Source of the DNA: Bettongia penicillata ogilbyi
Lineage: Eukaryota; Chordata; Mammalia; Diprotodontia; Potoroidae
Reading direction: 5' to 3'
NCBI GenBank assembly: GCA_023548195.1
Contig: JAJHZJ010000601.1
Span: 62,001 to 126,000, forward strand
DNA length: 64,000 nucleotides
Part shown: piece after piece, positions 35,084 through 46,709 of the stretch
How the letters are laid out: each line of letters begins with the position of its first letter
How positions within the stretch are numbered: position 1 is the stretch's first letter
Translations under genes and position numbers: made by a program
The notes under the pieces: model-generated
The model's database searches: none
The model's input: only the letters and a program-made list of their open reading frames with translations
What the model was told of the DNA's origin: nothing

Positions 35084-36030
35084 TCAATCTGAACAAAACC
35101 TCAGGGAGCCCAGTGACTGAATTTATTCTTATGGGCATCACAAACCTTCCTGAACTTCAGGTCCCCCTCTTTGTTGTGTTTTTCCTCAACTACATAGCCA
35201 TAGTTGTGGGAAACATGGGCCTCATCATCCTAACCAGTGTTGATTCCCACCTCAAAACTCCCATGTACTTTTTTCTCAAGCATCTGTCAATTGTTGATCT
35301 AGGCTATTCTACAGCTATTGGGCCAAAAATGCTAGCTGGATTCATAGAGGAAAAAAATACCATTTCTAATAATGGATGTGCAATACAACTAGTTTTCTTT
35401 CTGATATTTATTGCCAATGAACTTTTCATCCTGTCAGCCATGGCCTATGACCGCTATGTGGCTATCTGTAAGCCTCTCTACTATATGGTCATCATGTCAG
35501 ACAGAGTATGTTGGCTCTTGGTAGTTATCTCATACCTCTATAATGTCATGGTAACTCTATTGATCACAGCAAAACTTTTTAAATCATCTTTCTGTAAATC
35601 AAATGTAATAAGACATTTCTTCTGTGATAGTCTCCCCCTGTTGTCTCTTACATGTTCAGACGTCAGTGAAATTGAACTAATCATTATGATCTTTGCTGGA
35701 TTTAATTTGGTTACTTCTCTTATGATTATCCTTATCTCCTATATGTTCATTCTTGTGACCATTCTCGGGATGAACTCTGTTGAGGGGAGGCACAAAGCCT
35801 TCTCTACTTGCGGCTCTCACCTCACAGGGGTGGTTATATTCTATGGTACACTTCTCTTTATGTACCTGCAGCCCCAGTCTAGCCACTCCTTTGATGCAGA
35901 CAAAATGGCCTCTGTGTTTTATACCCTGGTCATCCCCATGCTCAACCCTTTGATCTACAGTTTGAGGAACAAGGAGATGAAAGGTGCGTTGAGAAGACTC
36001 TTTAAAAAATTATATAAGCCTTCTCTTTAA
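35080..36030 (+). CDS. OR8K-like: Olfactory receptor, OR8K-like (316 aa)
   Basis: Odorant GPCR, close paralogue of the receptor at 12205 and presumably with the same role. Visible: sequon NKT (5-7), GNMGLI in TM1 (44-49), TPMYFFL (60-66), [13 protein letters not shown] shared with the first receptor, Cys100, [10 protein letters not shown] (121-130), loop-2 cysteines 172, 182 and 192, KAFSTCGSH (239-247) and [12 protein letters not shown] (286-297). The frame is open throughout, with a basic C-terminal tail ending KPSL. The start is Met at 35080, 24 bases after a CCTCAG acceptor at 35051-35056; G at -3 is acceptable. A seven-codon upstream ORF from 35060 ends in a TGA overlapping this ATG (ATGA), which could lower translation. 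Old L1/HAL1 sequence reaches to about 34980, within 80 bases of the exon. Confidence 0.95.
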   Translation: MINLNKTSGSPVTEFILMGITNLPELQVPLFVVFFLNYIAIVVGNMGLIILTSVDSHLKTPMYFFLKHLSIVDLGYSTAIGPKMLAGFIEEKNTISNNGCAIQLVFFLIFIANELFILSAMAYDRYVAICKPLYYMVIMSDRVCWLLVVISYLYNVMVTLLITAKLFKSSFCKSNVIRHFFCDSLPLLSLTCSDVSEIELIIMIFAGFNLVTSLMIILISYMFILVTILGMNSVEGRHKAFSTCGSHLTGVVIFYGTLLFMYLQPQSSHSFDADKMASVFYTLVIPMLNPLIYSLRNKEMKGALRRLFKKLYKPSL

Positions 36031-36455
36031 GACCCAATATAATATATGATCCCATTGCATTATTAGAAGCAAGTCAATATGTGTTAGATTTCTTTCAGTT
36101 TCTCCCTCATTCTTCTCTTGTCTTTTAGAGAAAAAAATATTTCTTTTAATATCCAGTCAGAGAATGATTATTGATTTGTTTAGAATTTTTAAATTAAGAT
36201 TTTTAGGATTTTTAAAGAGGTCAACTTCCAGTTAATCCCAGTTAAGTGAACTATTTAATTAAATGGACCAATTGGAGGATTAATACAAAACATCTCTATA
36301 AAACAATTTATTTAATTATATCCTACAATACTAAACAGCCTAATTTTGTTTTAAGTTCCTTGCCTGGAAAAGTCAATTAAAATCACTTAGAAAATGATGG
36401 TGTGAGGTACTATTCTAGGCACTGGTCTCAGACTGATGAAGTTTAAAAAAAAAAT
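36031..36455. other. Unique DNA after second OR
   Basis: AT-rich; no clear AATAAA close to the stop. Nothing recognised. Confidence 0.5.
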
Positions 36456-37359
36456 TCTTCCCATCAGTGAACTTACGTTTTATTAAGGAAAGCAATATGT
36501 ATATGAGATCCTCACTATCAATCAGAGCAGGCAATCTACTTGGAGATATCTCTTATTGTTTAGAAGTTTATCCATATCACAATAAAATTTCCCCTCTATA
36601 ACTGTCAGCCAAAACTTCAGGTGTTCTCTGAAGTATAACCAGTTGATTCTCTTTTCTTTAAAATAATTGTTCAAAGTCATGAAAAAAATTTCCATTTCTT
36701 CCCCTTTTCATTTCCTCCCATTTTTACATAAAAAAAATTGTTTTAGTTTTTGCATTAGGATGAAAAGAACATTATAGTATAAAGGGAGTCCCAACAGTCT
36801 TAAGGTAGATTTAATTTTTTTAAGCCTAAAATAAATTATACTTTTGGAGAATTCTGTATAGGTAGAGATCTTGGATTTAAATAAAAGTTCTATCACACTT
36901 GACTTCTGATATTCTTGACAATAAGGATATCGTCTTTGATTCCCACTCATCTATAAGATTTAGGTAATTGATTACAAAAAAATTAAGTGTTATTTCAAAT
37001 AAAATTGTATGATGTCATGAATGAATATATTGTTCTTGAACAGTATAGATTCTTTAATCAACTCTCATACATCATGTTCTTTCCTTTTTAAATTCATTTT
37101 ATCATTACATACAAAATTAGAAAAGAAAGAAAAAATAACATTGTCATGTAAACAGTAGATACTAAGAGAAGATTCGATATGATAATATAAATTCCATTTC
37201 AAGAAAACCTATATTATAAAAATAGCACGTTTTCAAAACTACCTATCTTTACTTTACTTCTTGTAGATTTCTGTTAGTTGTCTGCTGTGCACTTTTTACT
37301 TTATTTTCCCCTCCCTCTGGACCAAGAAAGGATACTATTCAATGCCCAGATAAAAACAA

Positions 37360-37405
37360 ACACACGTATATACACTCATACACACACACTACACACGCAA
37401 ATATA

Positions 37406-37448
<43 letters not shown>

Positions 37449-37467
37449 TTATATATATATATATATA
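37360..37467. repeat. CA/TA microsatellite
   Basis: 'cacacacgtatataca..' then TA runs. Copy 3 of the block has a similar CA/TA patch at 50560-50600. Confidence 0.9.
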
Positions 37468-38834
37468 TGTGCTATTAATATTTTCACTTGTCTTCTCTGA
37501 AGGAGGATAGCATTTTTCTTCACAGGAAGGAAACTGTTTTCCATTGCATTCCATTCCAAGTCTTTCCATTTTTAAAATATTAACAAGGTTATAATCTCTT
37601 GCAGCATAGCAATATTCCTATCTTTTCACATCCTGTCTGAGACATTGTCAGTGAAGGGTTTTTGATTTTTTTTTGTTGTTGTTTTTTCCTGCATTCCTTC
37701 TGTTCTTGGCTACATTGCCTTTATTTATAGCAGGGAATTTTAATTTAAAATATTTCAAATTATGTATTTCACAGTTTAACAGTACTCTCATGGTTTAGTA
37801 CTGTTGAATATGCTTTCAGTGCATCTTTTTCGCTCTTATTTCTTTGAAATCAGAAAAACTTTTGTTCTTCCAAATGAGCTTTGTTATTGTATTTTTCTAT
37901 CTTAGTAAGATAACTTCAGTGATTTAAGTAAGCTGGCATTGAACACGTAGATTAGAAAGGTAAAATTATCTTTATTATTTTGGTTTTACTTACTCATGTA
38001 AAATAAATATTACTTCAGTCATCTAGATCTGACTTTATTTGTATAAAGTGTTTTATGTTTATGTTCATATAATCCCTGTGTTTATTTTGGCAGATATGCT
38101 CTCATATATTTTATATTGCCTAATTATTTTATATGGTCTAAAACTATGTTGAATAATATTGTTGCCACTTAGTATTTTTCCCCCATTTTTCTCTTTCATT
38201 AAGTCTATTTTTACTTTAACTTTCTCTGGGATCGTGATTACTGTCCTTGCTTTGTTTTACAAAATAATTTTTTCTCCTGTTGTTTATTTGATCTTCATGT
38301 GTATCTCTCATTTCGTAGTGATTTTAAAAACAAAATACGCTTAATTTGAATTTTTAATCTGTTATCCGTTATGGTTTTATGTGTAAATTTATTCCATTCA
38401 AATTCTAAGCTATAACGATTTGTTGTGTATTTTCCTCCTCCCTAATTTTCCTCACTAGCTTTCTGACATTATTTATCCAGTCTCTTCTCACTGCTCTGCT
38501 TTACTTCCACCTGGTGCATTGTCCTCTTATTCCTGAACCTATCCCACCCCTCCAAAAGTCCTTCCCTTATCCTCTCCCTCCACTCTATCCACTAGATGGA
38601 AAACAGGTCCCTGCCCATATAGCACAGAGTGAATGTAAATACTAAATAGTAACTTTTTTTCTTTTACCAAGGAACCCTGAGGGTCTTCCCCTCCCAGTTT
38701 GATTTTTTGTTTTTTCTTTATTAAACTGATCATCCCATGAGTAGTTAATTAAAGAATTCTATTCATTGAATGAGGACATCTCACTTAAAGTGAGAATCTG
38801 ATAAGACCTTAGCCTAAAATAGCAAGAGTTTTAC

Positions 38835-39038
38835 ATTGCATCCTGGGCCATCTCCAGTTTTCCTAATGAATATTAGGCCACTGGATCCCGATGACTCTGG
38901 AGGAGAAAATGAGTCTGGTAACCCTGCACAGCCCTCGCTCACTCAAATCAAAGTCAAGTGCAAATCATGGCATCATCTTAATGACATGGTCCTCTTTGCG
39001 AATGAGGGATAAACACAACAAACAATAACAAAAAAATC
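38835..39038 (+). mobile_element. tRNA/RTE SINE, 5'-truncated
   Basis: Matches the body and tail of the SINE at 18506-18830, from 'gcatcctgggccatctccag' to 'gcgaatgagggataaacacaacaaacaataac'. The tRNA head is missing. Confidence 0.8.
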
Positions 39039-39149
39039 TGTCTTAATTTGAAAGACTTTTATGCCCCTCTAGATACATATGATGTTCTCTCTTTAACCTT
39101 TTCCCAATGGGAGTAAAGCGTCAGCACTACCTGAGTCTCCCCTAATAAC

Positions 39150-39157
39150 TTCTCTCT

Positions 39158-39247
<90 letters not shown>

Positions 39248-39280
39248 ATATATATATATATAATATATATATATATATTC
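39150..39280. repeat. (TC)n(TA)n microsatellite
   Basis: A long CT run followed by TA repeats. The 63-codon minus-strand frame is an artefact. Confidence 0.95.
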
Positions 39281-39559
39281 TTTTTGTATCTTATATGTAC
39301 GAGATAAGTACTCCTTTTTGACTGTTTCTTCATAGTTTTACTTTTGGATTCATTACATCATGCCCAGTTCAGTCAAACCCTTTCTTTCAAACTACTCAAA
39401 TAATGATAACAATCATGAGGATAATGATAACATTTTCACATACAAAAAAATAAACGATTTGATTTCATTGATTCGCTTATATTTGGCCTGTAATGTTTCC
39501 CTTATTTTCTTTGAGATCTTATATGTCAAATTGCCCCATAAGCTCTGCTGTTTCTTTCC

Positions 39560-39960
39560 CCAGAAATACTTGAAAATCTTTCTATTCATTAAATGTCCAT
39601 TTATTTTTTCAATAAGTATTATACTTAACTTTGTTGGGTAAGATACCCTTGGTCAAAATACCACCGTTTTACTGTGCAGTATATAATATTGTAAGACCTA
39701 AAGTCCTTCAATGTAGGTCCTGCTAGGTCTTGGGTAATCCTTATTGTACCTTCATGACATGTAAATACTTATTTATTTTTCCTTTTTTACTTAACCTAGG
39801 AGTTTTGAAACTTGGTTATAACGTTCATGTAAATTTTCCTCCTTGGATCTCTTTCAGATATCACTGCATACTCTTTTCTCTCTTCAGCATTATTACTTCT
39901 TTTATTTTCTCAATCAAGAGTTTATTAAAGTCCATCCTGAATACTGTTGTCCAAAATTGA
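39560..39960 (-). pseudogene. Ancient L1 ORF1 C-terminal relic
   Basis: The complement of 'cttgaaaatctttctattcatt..acttaactttgttgggtaagatacccttgg' encodes a decayed YPTKL-like C-terminal domain, followed by '..tcttgggtaatcc..' and 'cttggttataacgtt' in ORF1 order (compare 53171-53520). Homologous to 22466-22830. Confidence 0.55.
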
Positions 39961-40885
39961 ATATAATGAACCAATGAGGTCTTGTCAGGGCAGAATATGA
40001 CCACAAAGACACATCCTATGCTGGGATGTAATATTTATCTTAAGGGAGACTGTATTACTTTCCTTGGTTGATATATAATATCCTAGATTCATACTGCAAA
40101 TGTAATACAATAAAAACTCCATATTTTCTTTAAAAAATGCCATATACATATATGTATGTGTTTCTTATTGTTCAACTGTGAAGTTTTCTTTTTAAACCAA
40201 ATCAAATATAAATCTTTACATTTGTCCCATTGAAATGATTTTATGTTATTAATCTCATAATTATGCTTGTCAGGTTTAGGAATAACTAGGAGAAAGTTAT
40301 TGGTTTATATAGGGAAAGGTTCCTAGAAGACAAGACATCCCAGGAGCTTTTACCAGCTGATTAAGAAAAAAGGTGTTTGCTTGCTACATCTAATTGTCTC
40401 GAATTTTCTCTTGCATCTTCTTCCAATTTCCACCTCAGAAGAAGATAGTGAGCTCTACATCAGTCAGTGTGACAACCCTTTCTACAGTTTTCTTCCCTGA
40501 AAAAGGATTTGAAGAAAAGTTTTACCTAGCACTCTGGGGAGGCAACTAAAAATACTGGCCTACATTTTAGGAATACATGATGAGGGAAAGCACTCATAAA
40601 TTTTCTCATAATTTTGTTGTGAAGTGTATTAAAAAATAAGTGGCTGGACAATCATCTTTTTCTATGTAGTGTACTTTTCTTTGGGATTGGTGCTACGCAA
40701 AAAATCTCACAACACAAGATTTTCCTTGGAAGTATTCATGACTAAGAAATAGCCTATTTGCAACAATGGACTTTCCATAATAACACGCATAATTCTACAA
40801 GATAATTTTTATTAATATCTTTTTAAATAGCTGATAACTTTGTTCTTCATAGATAACCCATTGTCACCTGCCTTCAAGCTTTGTG

Positions 40886-41303
40886 AGTTAAATAGATTCA
40901 AAGGATACCTTCTTGCTATGGTATCTTGGTAATGGTAAAGTGGTCTTGGTGGGGGTTTGTTTTGTTTTCCTTTGTCTTAATTCTCTTAAGATATCATTTA
41001 AAAAGATTATTTCAAAATAGAAAGAAAAAACATCTAATGAATTTTGGAAACACGTTTTAGACATGTCTCAGAATGTAAAATGGTTAATAATGTGCTGTAG
41101 TCATCACGTCTTTTGACATTTGGCACAAGGTTGGAAACAAACCTTCCTGATTATAAATTGAACATTGTCTATTTACTTTTTTACATTAGGCTGCCTCTCA
41201 ACTCAGGGAAATCTAGTTACTCATTGTCATCATCATAATCACTATAATGATTTATCATTATATCAGTGCTCTTCTTTTTCTCTTACTCTTTACGATTTAT
41301 TAT

Positions 41304-41366
<63 letters not shown>

Positions 41367-41589
41367 GTGGAGTACACATTTCCCTAAAAATTACTTTTCT
41401 TTTCATCCACTAAATCAGGCACTGTGGTACACTCACACGCACATCAGAAATACCCTGGTCAGTGTTGTACTGTACATTTTTTAAAGTATTCATGAATATT
41501 CATGAAAAGTGAATATGCTGCTAGGAAGCATTAGAATCGAGAATCAGAGATATCAATAGTTTGCACGTATTTGGAAGTCTACAGTAAGA
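40886..41589. other. Unique DNA with an (ATC)n tract
   Basis: No gene recognised. (ATC)21 lies at 41304-41366; histidine- and serine-run frames across it are artefacts. Confidence 0.6.
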
Positions 41590-42215
41590 CAACAATTGAT
41601 CAATACATATTTAACAAACACCTACTTATGTGCCAAATGCTCAGCTAAATTCTAAGAATAAAAAAAAGAAATTTCTGCCCTCAAACAGCTGATCATCTAA
41701 TGGTATACAGCAGGGATGAAGACCCTGTGGCCTCAAGACCACTTGTGGCCTTCAAAGTCCTTGGGTATGACTTTTTTGAGTATGTCCAAGTTTTACAGAA
41801 CAAATTCTTTTATTAAGGGATTTGTTGTGTGAAGTTTGAATTCAATCAAAGTGTTGCACTTGAGTACACAGGGGACTATGTGTCCTTGAGACCACTACTT
41901 CCCCACTTCTGGTATAGACAAAAGGAAACACATATAGAATTCAAGCTATATCTAGGAAAAATAGGAAATAACTAAAAGAGTGAAACCACTTGAATAAAGA
42001 GGGACTAAGGATAGTTCCATATAGAAGGTAGGTTTTTAATTGGACGTAAAAAGAAGCCAGGAAGTAGGCAGATAAGTGGTGTGTGAATGTTCTAGGCAGT
42101 GGGGATGTTGTGAGAAAATTCCCAGAACTGAGAGATACAATGTTTGCTTTGTGAATCAGCCAGTAGGTCAGTGTCATGGGGTTGAAGAGTAGCAAAGAAC
42201 ATCGTTTGAAAGACT
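41590..42215 (+). mobile_element. Long MIR-type SINE, split by a hAT-like MITE
   Basis: 'acaaacacctacttatgtgccaaatgctcagctaa', 'ttctgccctcaaacagctgatcatcta', then after the insert 'gacgtaaaaagaagccaggaagtaggcag', 'tctaggcagtggggatg' and 'gccagtaggtcagtgtcatgggg'. The last part recurs at 63085-63280. A marsupial SINE of the MIR superfamily by its head; the exact name is uncertain. Confidence 0.7.
41711..41911. mobile_element. hAT-like MITE (201 bp)
   Basis: The ends form imperfect inverted repeats: 'cagggatgaag..tgtggcctcaag' at the left and the complement 'cagaagtgggg..gtggtctcaagg' at the right. Internally 'gtccaagttttacagaacaaattc' is reminiscent of mammalian hAT/Charlie MITEs. The 8-base flanks gtatacag (41703-41710) and gtatagac (41912-41919) fit a hAT duplication with decay. 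Confidence 0.7.
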
Positions 42216-42221
42216 GAAAAG

Positions 42222-42474
42222 GATCCAGAAATATTGTTGCCAAATTCCAGAACTATCAAGTGAAGGAGAAAACACTGCCAGAAAGAAAATTTCAATATAG
42301 AGGAGCTACAGTCATTATCACACAGAACCTTACCGCTTCTACATTAAAAGATCAAAGGAACTGGAATATTATACTCTTTAAGGCAAAGGAGCTGGGACTA
42401 CAATCAAGGATCAACTACCCAGCAAAGTTGAGCATAATATCTCAGGCAAGGAGATGGACATTCAATGAAATAAG
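42222..42474 (+). pseudogene. L1 ORF1 C-terminal fragment, sense
   Basis: Encodes in one frame VAKFQNYQVKEKT, FQYRGATVIITQNLTASTLKD, then KELGLQSRINYPAKLSII, i.e. the L1 ORF1 C-terminal domain, ending at FNEIR, after which the strand of homology switches. Confidence 0.75.
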
Positions 42475-42856
42475 GTCCTATGTGATACTGACTGTAGCTC
42501 CTCAATATTTGAAGTTTCCTTTTGACTCCTTGCAGTACTTTTTCCTCCACTTGATAGTGCTGGAATTTGGCAACAATATTCCTTGGAGTTTTTAGTTTGA
42601 TGTCCCTTTCAGCAGGTGGACAGTGAATTCTTTCGATGACGATTTTGATCTCTGGGTCCAGGATTTCTGAGCAATTTTCCTTGACGATTTCTTGAATGAT
42701 ATTGTCTAGGCTCGTTTTTGATCATGGCTTCCTGGTAGGCCAAAAATCCTTAATTTTGTCTCTTACATCTATTTTCCAGGTCAGTTGTTCTTCAAATTAG
42801 ATATTTTACATTTTCTTCTATCTTTTCATTCTCTAGATTCTGTTTGATTGATCCTT

Positions 42857-45639
42857 TTTTAAATAAAATTTATTTATTTAACTTTTTACATTCATTTTCA
42901 CAAGATTTTGGATTCCAAATTTTCTCCCCATTTCTGCCCTCCCCCACCCTAATACACCAAGCATCCTAATTTTCCCTATCACTAATCTGCCCTCTCTTCT
43001 GTCATCCCTCCCTTCTCTTGTACCCATCTTCTCTTTTGTCCTGTAGGGCCAGATGACTTTCTATTCCCCATTAACTTTATTTCTTATTTCCTAATAGCAA
43101 GAACAAAACTAAACAGTTGTTCCTAAAATTTTGAGTTCCAAATTCTCCCCATCCCATTCCCTTTGGAAAGGCAGGCAATTCCATATAGGCCATATCTGTG
43201 TAGTTTTGCAAATGACTTCGTTAATAGTCGTGTTGTGTAACACTATTTCCCTCCATCCTATCCTGCCCCCCATTGTCTCTATTCTAGCTTATGATCTTGT
43301 CCCTCCCCAAGTGTTGACTTCAAATTGCTCCCTCCTCCCATTACCCTCCCTTCCATCATCCCCCCCCGCCCTGCTTATCTCCTTCTCCCCCACTTTCCTG
43401 TATTTTAAGAAAGGTTTTCATACCAAAATGAGTGTGCATTTTATTCCTTCCTTTAGTCGAATATGATGAGGGTAAACCATGTATTTTTCTCAGCTATCCT
43501 CTTTTTCCCTCCACTAAAAAGTCTCCTGCTTGCCTCTTGAATGAGATATAATTAACCCCATTGCATTTCACCCTCTTTCCTCTGACTACATTTCTCCAGC
43601 TGCATTTACCTTAATTTCTTTTAAGATATGGTTCCATCCTATTCAATTCACTCTGTGCTCTCCGTCTCTGTATGTGCATGCATGTGTGTATGTGTGTGCA
43701 TGCGCACACGTGTACATGTCTGTGTATGTGTGTGTGTGTGGTCCCACCAACTACCCAGATACTGAAAAGTTTTAAGAGTTACAAATATTGTCTTTCCATG
43801 TAGGAATGTAAACAGTTCACTTTTGGTAAGTCCCTTATGACTTCTCTTTGCTGTTTACCTTTTCATGCTTCTTCTCATTCTTGTGTTTGAAAGTCAAATT
43901 TTCTTTTCAGCTCTGGTCTTTTCATCAAGAATGCTTGAAAGTCCTCTGTTTCATTGAAAGACCATATTTTCCCCTGAAGTATTATATTCAGTTTAGCTGG
44001 ATAGGTGATTCTTGGTTTTAGTCCTAGTTCCTTTGACTTCTGGAATATCCTATCCCATGCCCTTCGATCTCTTAATGTATAAGCTGCTAGGTCTTGAGTT
44101 ATCCTGATTGTATTTCCACAATATTGGAATGGTTTCTTCCTAGCTGCTTGCAATATTTTCTCTTTGACCTGGGAATTCCGGAATTTGGCCACAATATTCC
44201 TAGGAGTTTCTCTTTTTGGATCTCTTTCAGGTGGTGATCGATGGATTCCTTCAATACTTATTTTGCCCTCTGCTTCTAGAATCTCAGAGCAGTTTTCCTT
44301 GATAATTTCATGAAAGATGATGTCTAGGCTCTTTTTTTGATCATGACTTTCAGGTAGTCCCATAATTTTTAAATTATCTCCCCTGGATCTATTTTCCAGG
44401 TCAGTTGTTTTTCCCATGAGATATTTCACATTCTCTTCCATTTTTTCATTCTTTTGGTTTTGTTTTGTGATTTGGTTTCTGAGAAAGTCATTAGCCTCCA
44501 TCTGTTCCATTCTAATTTTGAGAGAACTATTTTCTTCAGTGAGCTTTTGCACCTCTTTTTCCATTTGCCTAATTCTGCTTTTGAAAGCATTCTTCTCCTC
44601 ATTGGCTTTTTGAACCTCTTTTGCCAATTGAGTGAGCCTATTTTTCAAGGTGTTATTTTCTTCAGTATTTTTTTGGGTGTCCTTTAGCAAGGTATTGACC
44701 TGTTTTTCATGCTTTTCTTGAATCTCTCTCATTTCTCTTCCCAGTTTTTACTCCACCTGTCTAATTTGATTTTCAAAATCCTTTTTGAGCTCTTCCATGG
44801 CCTGAGCCCACCAGACATCCACTTCGGATGTCTGGGAGACAGAGGCCCCGACCTCCATGTCTTTCCCTGATTCTAAGCATTTTTCCTCGTCATGAGAAAT
44901 GAAAGGTGGGAACATCTGTCCCCCAAGAAAGTAGCTTTCTAAGGTCTTATTTTTCTTCCTTTTTCTCAGCATTTTCCCAGCCAGTTACTTGACTTCTGAG
45001 ATTCCTTTCCTCCCCCTTCTAGATCTGCCCAGCTAGTTCTTGGGGCATGAGATTCAAATGCTGCTCCCCAGCCTCAGGGCTTTCCGTGGCGGGAGCGGCT
45101 GCTATTCAATGTGAGCTTAAGTTCTGGTGCTTGGGCAGGGGCAGGGCCACCTCCCAGGCTCAGTTCCCACCGGGGGGTTTATGCAGAGATCTTCAGTAAT
45201 GGCCCTGAGCTCCTGTCTGCTCCGGGAGCCCCTGGCCCCCGCTGCCTCTGATGCTGCCTCCCAAGGGGGTCTGAGTCATGGAGACACCCTACTCCCCTCT
45301 CTGCCAGCCCAGAAGTCTCTCTCCCTGACCTGGAGCGCCTGTGGTGGAGGGACCTTCTCGGCTGCCGGAGATTCTCTCCCTGAAACCTGCTCGGATCTGC
45401 TCTTCTGGGATCGCACGGCCAGGGCAACGCAGGGGTGGGCTCCGCTGTCCCGTGCACGACGGACCACTGTGGATGGTTTGCCAGGGCTCTCTGTAATGGA
45501 AATCTCTTCCACTGTGTTTCTGCACAGCTTGCTCTGCTCCAGAATTTGTGGGGAGTTCTTTTTACAGAAAAATTATGGCCTGTGGATTCGGAGCTAGCAT
45601 ACAGTGAGTCTTTCTACTCTGCCATCTTGGCTCCTCCCC
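42857..45639 (-). mobile_element. Full-length HAL1 with the best ORF1
   Basis: TSD ttgattgatcctt (42844-42856) against ttgattgattctt (45640-45652). On the minus strand: 5' end (ggggaggagccaagatggcag, complement of about 45618-45638), 5' UTR with a single ~70-bp unit (about 45140-45210), ORF1 44972-43875, a 3' UTR with a TG tract (43675-43740) and the family 3' end with 'aaataaat' near 42860-42880. 2783 bp, no ORF2. Confidence 0.9.
43875..44972 (-). pseudogene. HAL1 ORF1, 365 codons, one nonsense codon
   Basis: From Met at 44972 (MLRKRKKNKTLESYF) to the stop at 43875-43877 the frame is continuous except for TAA at 44748-44750 (codon 75), where sister copies read Glu. Domains: basic N-terminus (1-50), long coiled coil (about 50-190, e.g. 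KEVQKANEEKN, KLTEENSSLKIRMEQM), RRM-like domain (DNLKIMGLPESHD at about 199-211), proline/arginine stretch SPPERDPKRETPRN (246-259), C-terminal domain (ARKKPFQYCG, KELGLKPRITYPAKL) ending FQTQE. L1-type ORF1 proteins form trimers that coat the element RNA and act as chaperones. With the stop, a downstream start (codon 81) could still yield 285 residues. Confidence 0.85.
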
Positions 45640-46709
45640 TTGATTGATTCTTGATGTCTCAGAGATTAATTCACTTCTACTTGTCCAATTCTTTCTTTTG
45701 TCAAATAGTTTTCTTCAGTTAACTTTTGCATCTCCTTTTCCATCTGTTCAATTATTTTTACGGAGTTATTTTCACTGGTCAGGTGCTATATTTCCTTCTT
45801 CATTTGTTCAATTGTCCTTTTACAATCTTCTATGATTTCTTTTTTCATATTTTTAAAGTCATTGGTCTCTTTTTCTTCTATTTCTCTAATTTGGGTTTTA
45901 AAATCCTTCCTGACCTCTTCTTAGAAGGCTCTGTGTGTCTCAGAACAGTTCATGTTTCCTTCTGAAGTTTCATATGGGAATACTATCTCAATGTTGACCT
46001 CTTTGGTATTTGTGTTTTGCTTCTTGTCCCCATAGACAGACAGGTCTTTTCTTTTCTGTCTTGCTTCTGACTCATGGTAACAGCCATTTTCCTTTTAAAG
46101 TAGATCTCTGCATCTAGGATACAGGGATCTCTGTCTCACAGTTCTTTTGTCTGCAACTTGAGGGTTTGTGTGTTGTGGCTTCTGGTTCTTTCAGCTAGAA
46201 GCTAAAATGCTACTGTTTACCTGATGCTGAACTGGATGGTGTTGGAAAGCAGAGGTAAGGTGAGGTAGTTTTTGGTTTCCCTGCAGTTACCCTGGAGCTA
46301 GCTCGTTAAGTGTGGGGGAGGGATGGTCTGGACATTGGAGGTCTCCTATGCTGAGCTAGAGCATAGGCAAACTCAGCTGTCTGCACTAGTGTCTTCCCAC
46401 TTCCCCTGGGGTGCTGAAGAACGCCTTGTGTCCTAGCTGGCAGTTGCTGTTTGCATCCCCCTGGAGCTCAGGATCTTCTCTCAGTTTGTTGAGGTGGGAC
46501 TGTCTGGGATAGCTCTGATAATACAATGGTTGCCTTCTACCACAGGAGGAACAATCCTCCTTAGCGATCTTCCTAGCTTCACGGGCTAAGAGTCTGTTTA
46601 CCCCTTCTGCTGCTTCCACTGTTCCAGCATTTTTCCTGGGGAGATATTCTCAGGGCTCATCAAGGTTAACAAGGGAAGGAGACAGCAATTATTGATCACT
46701 CTCCATATT

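Larger units (their letters stand above)
36456..40885. repeat. Paralogous block, copy 2
   Basis: 36456-37080 aligns with 48795-49420 ('gtgaact..ttttattaagg.aa..atgtatatgaga', '..ctgta.ag.tag.ga.cttggattta'). 37080-38600 aligns in part with 50150-50840, and 37470-40400 with copy 1. 39890-40885 also aligns with 49425-50150 ('tgtgagtt' at both ends). Includes an old antisense L1 ORF1 C-terminus at about 39560-39960. Function, if any, unknown. Confidence 0.65.
42475..46709 (-). mobile_element. L1 5' UTR + ORF1, antisense, split by HAL1
   Basis: ORF1 sequence at 42475-42856 (complement; GATVI-type C-terminal domain back to the linker) continues at 45640-46080 (coiled coil and N-terminus) and into the L1 5' UTR to about 46709, 5'-truncated relative to the 7855 copy. 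The middle is the HAL1 at 42857-45639. Same family as the insert at 5910-7855. Confidence 0.75.

Noticed and set aside
41165..41413. Histidine-run protein (and serine-run in another frame)
   Set aside because: Produced by (ATC)21; no homology outside the repeat.
45127..45597. 156-codon frame opposite the HAL1 5' UTR
   Set aside because: The same GC-rich 5' UTR gives overlapping frames in several phases here and at 61831-62496; there is no conserved protein between copies.
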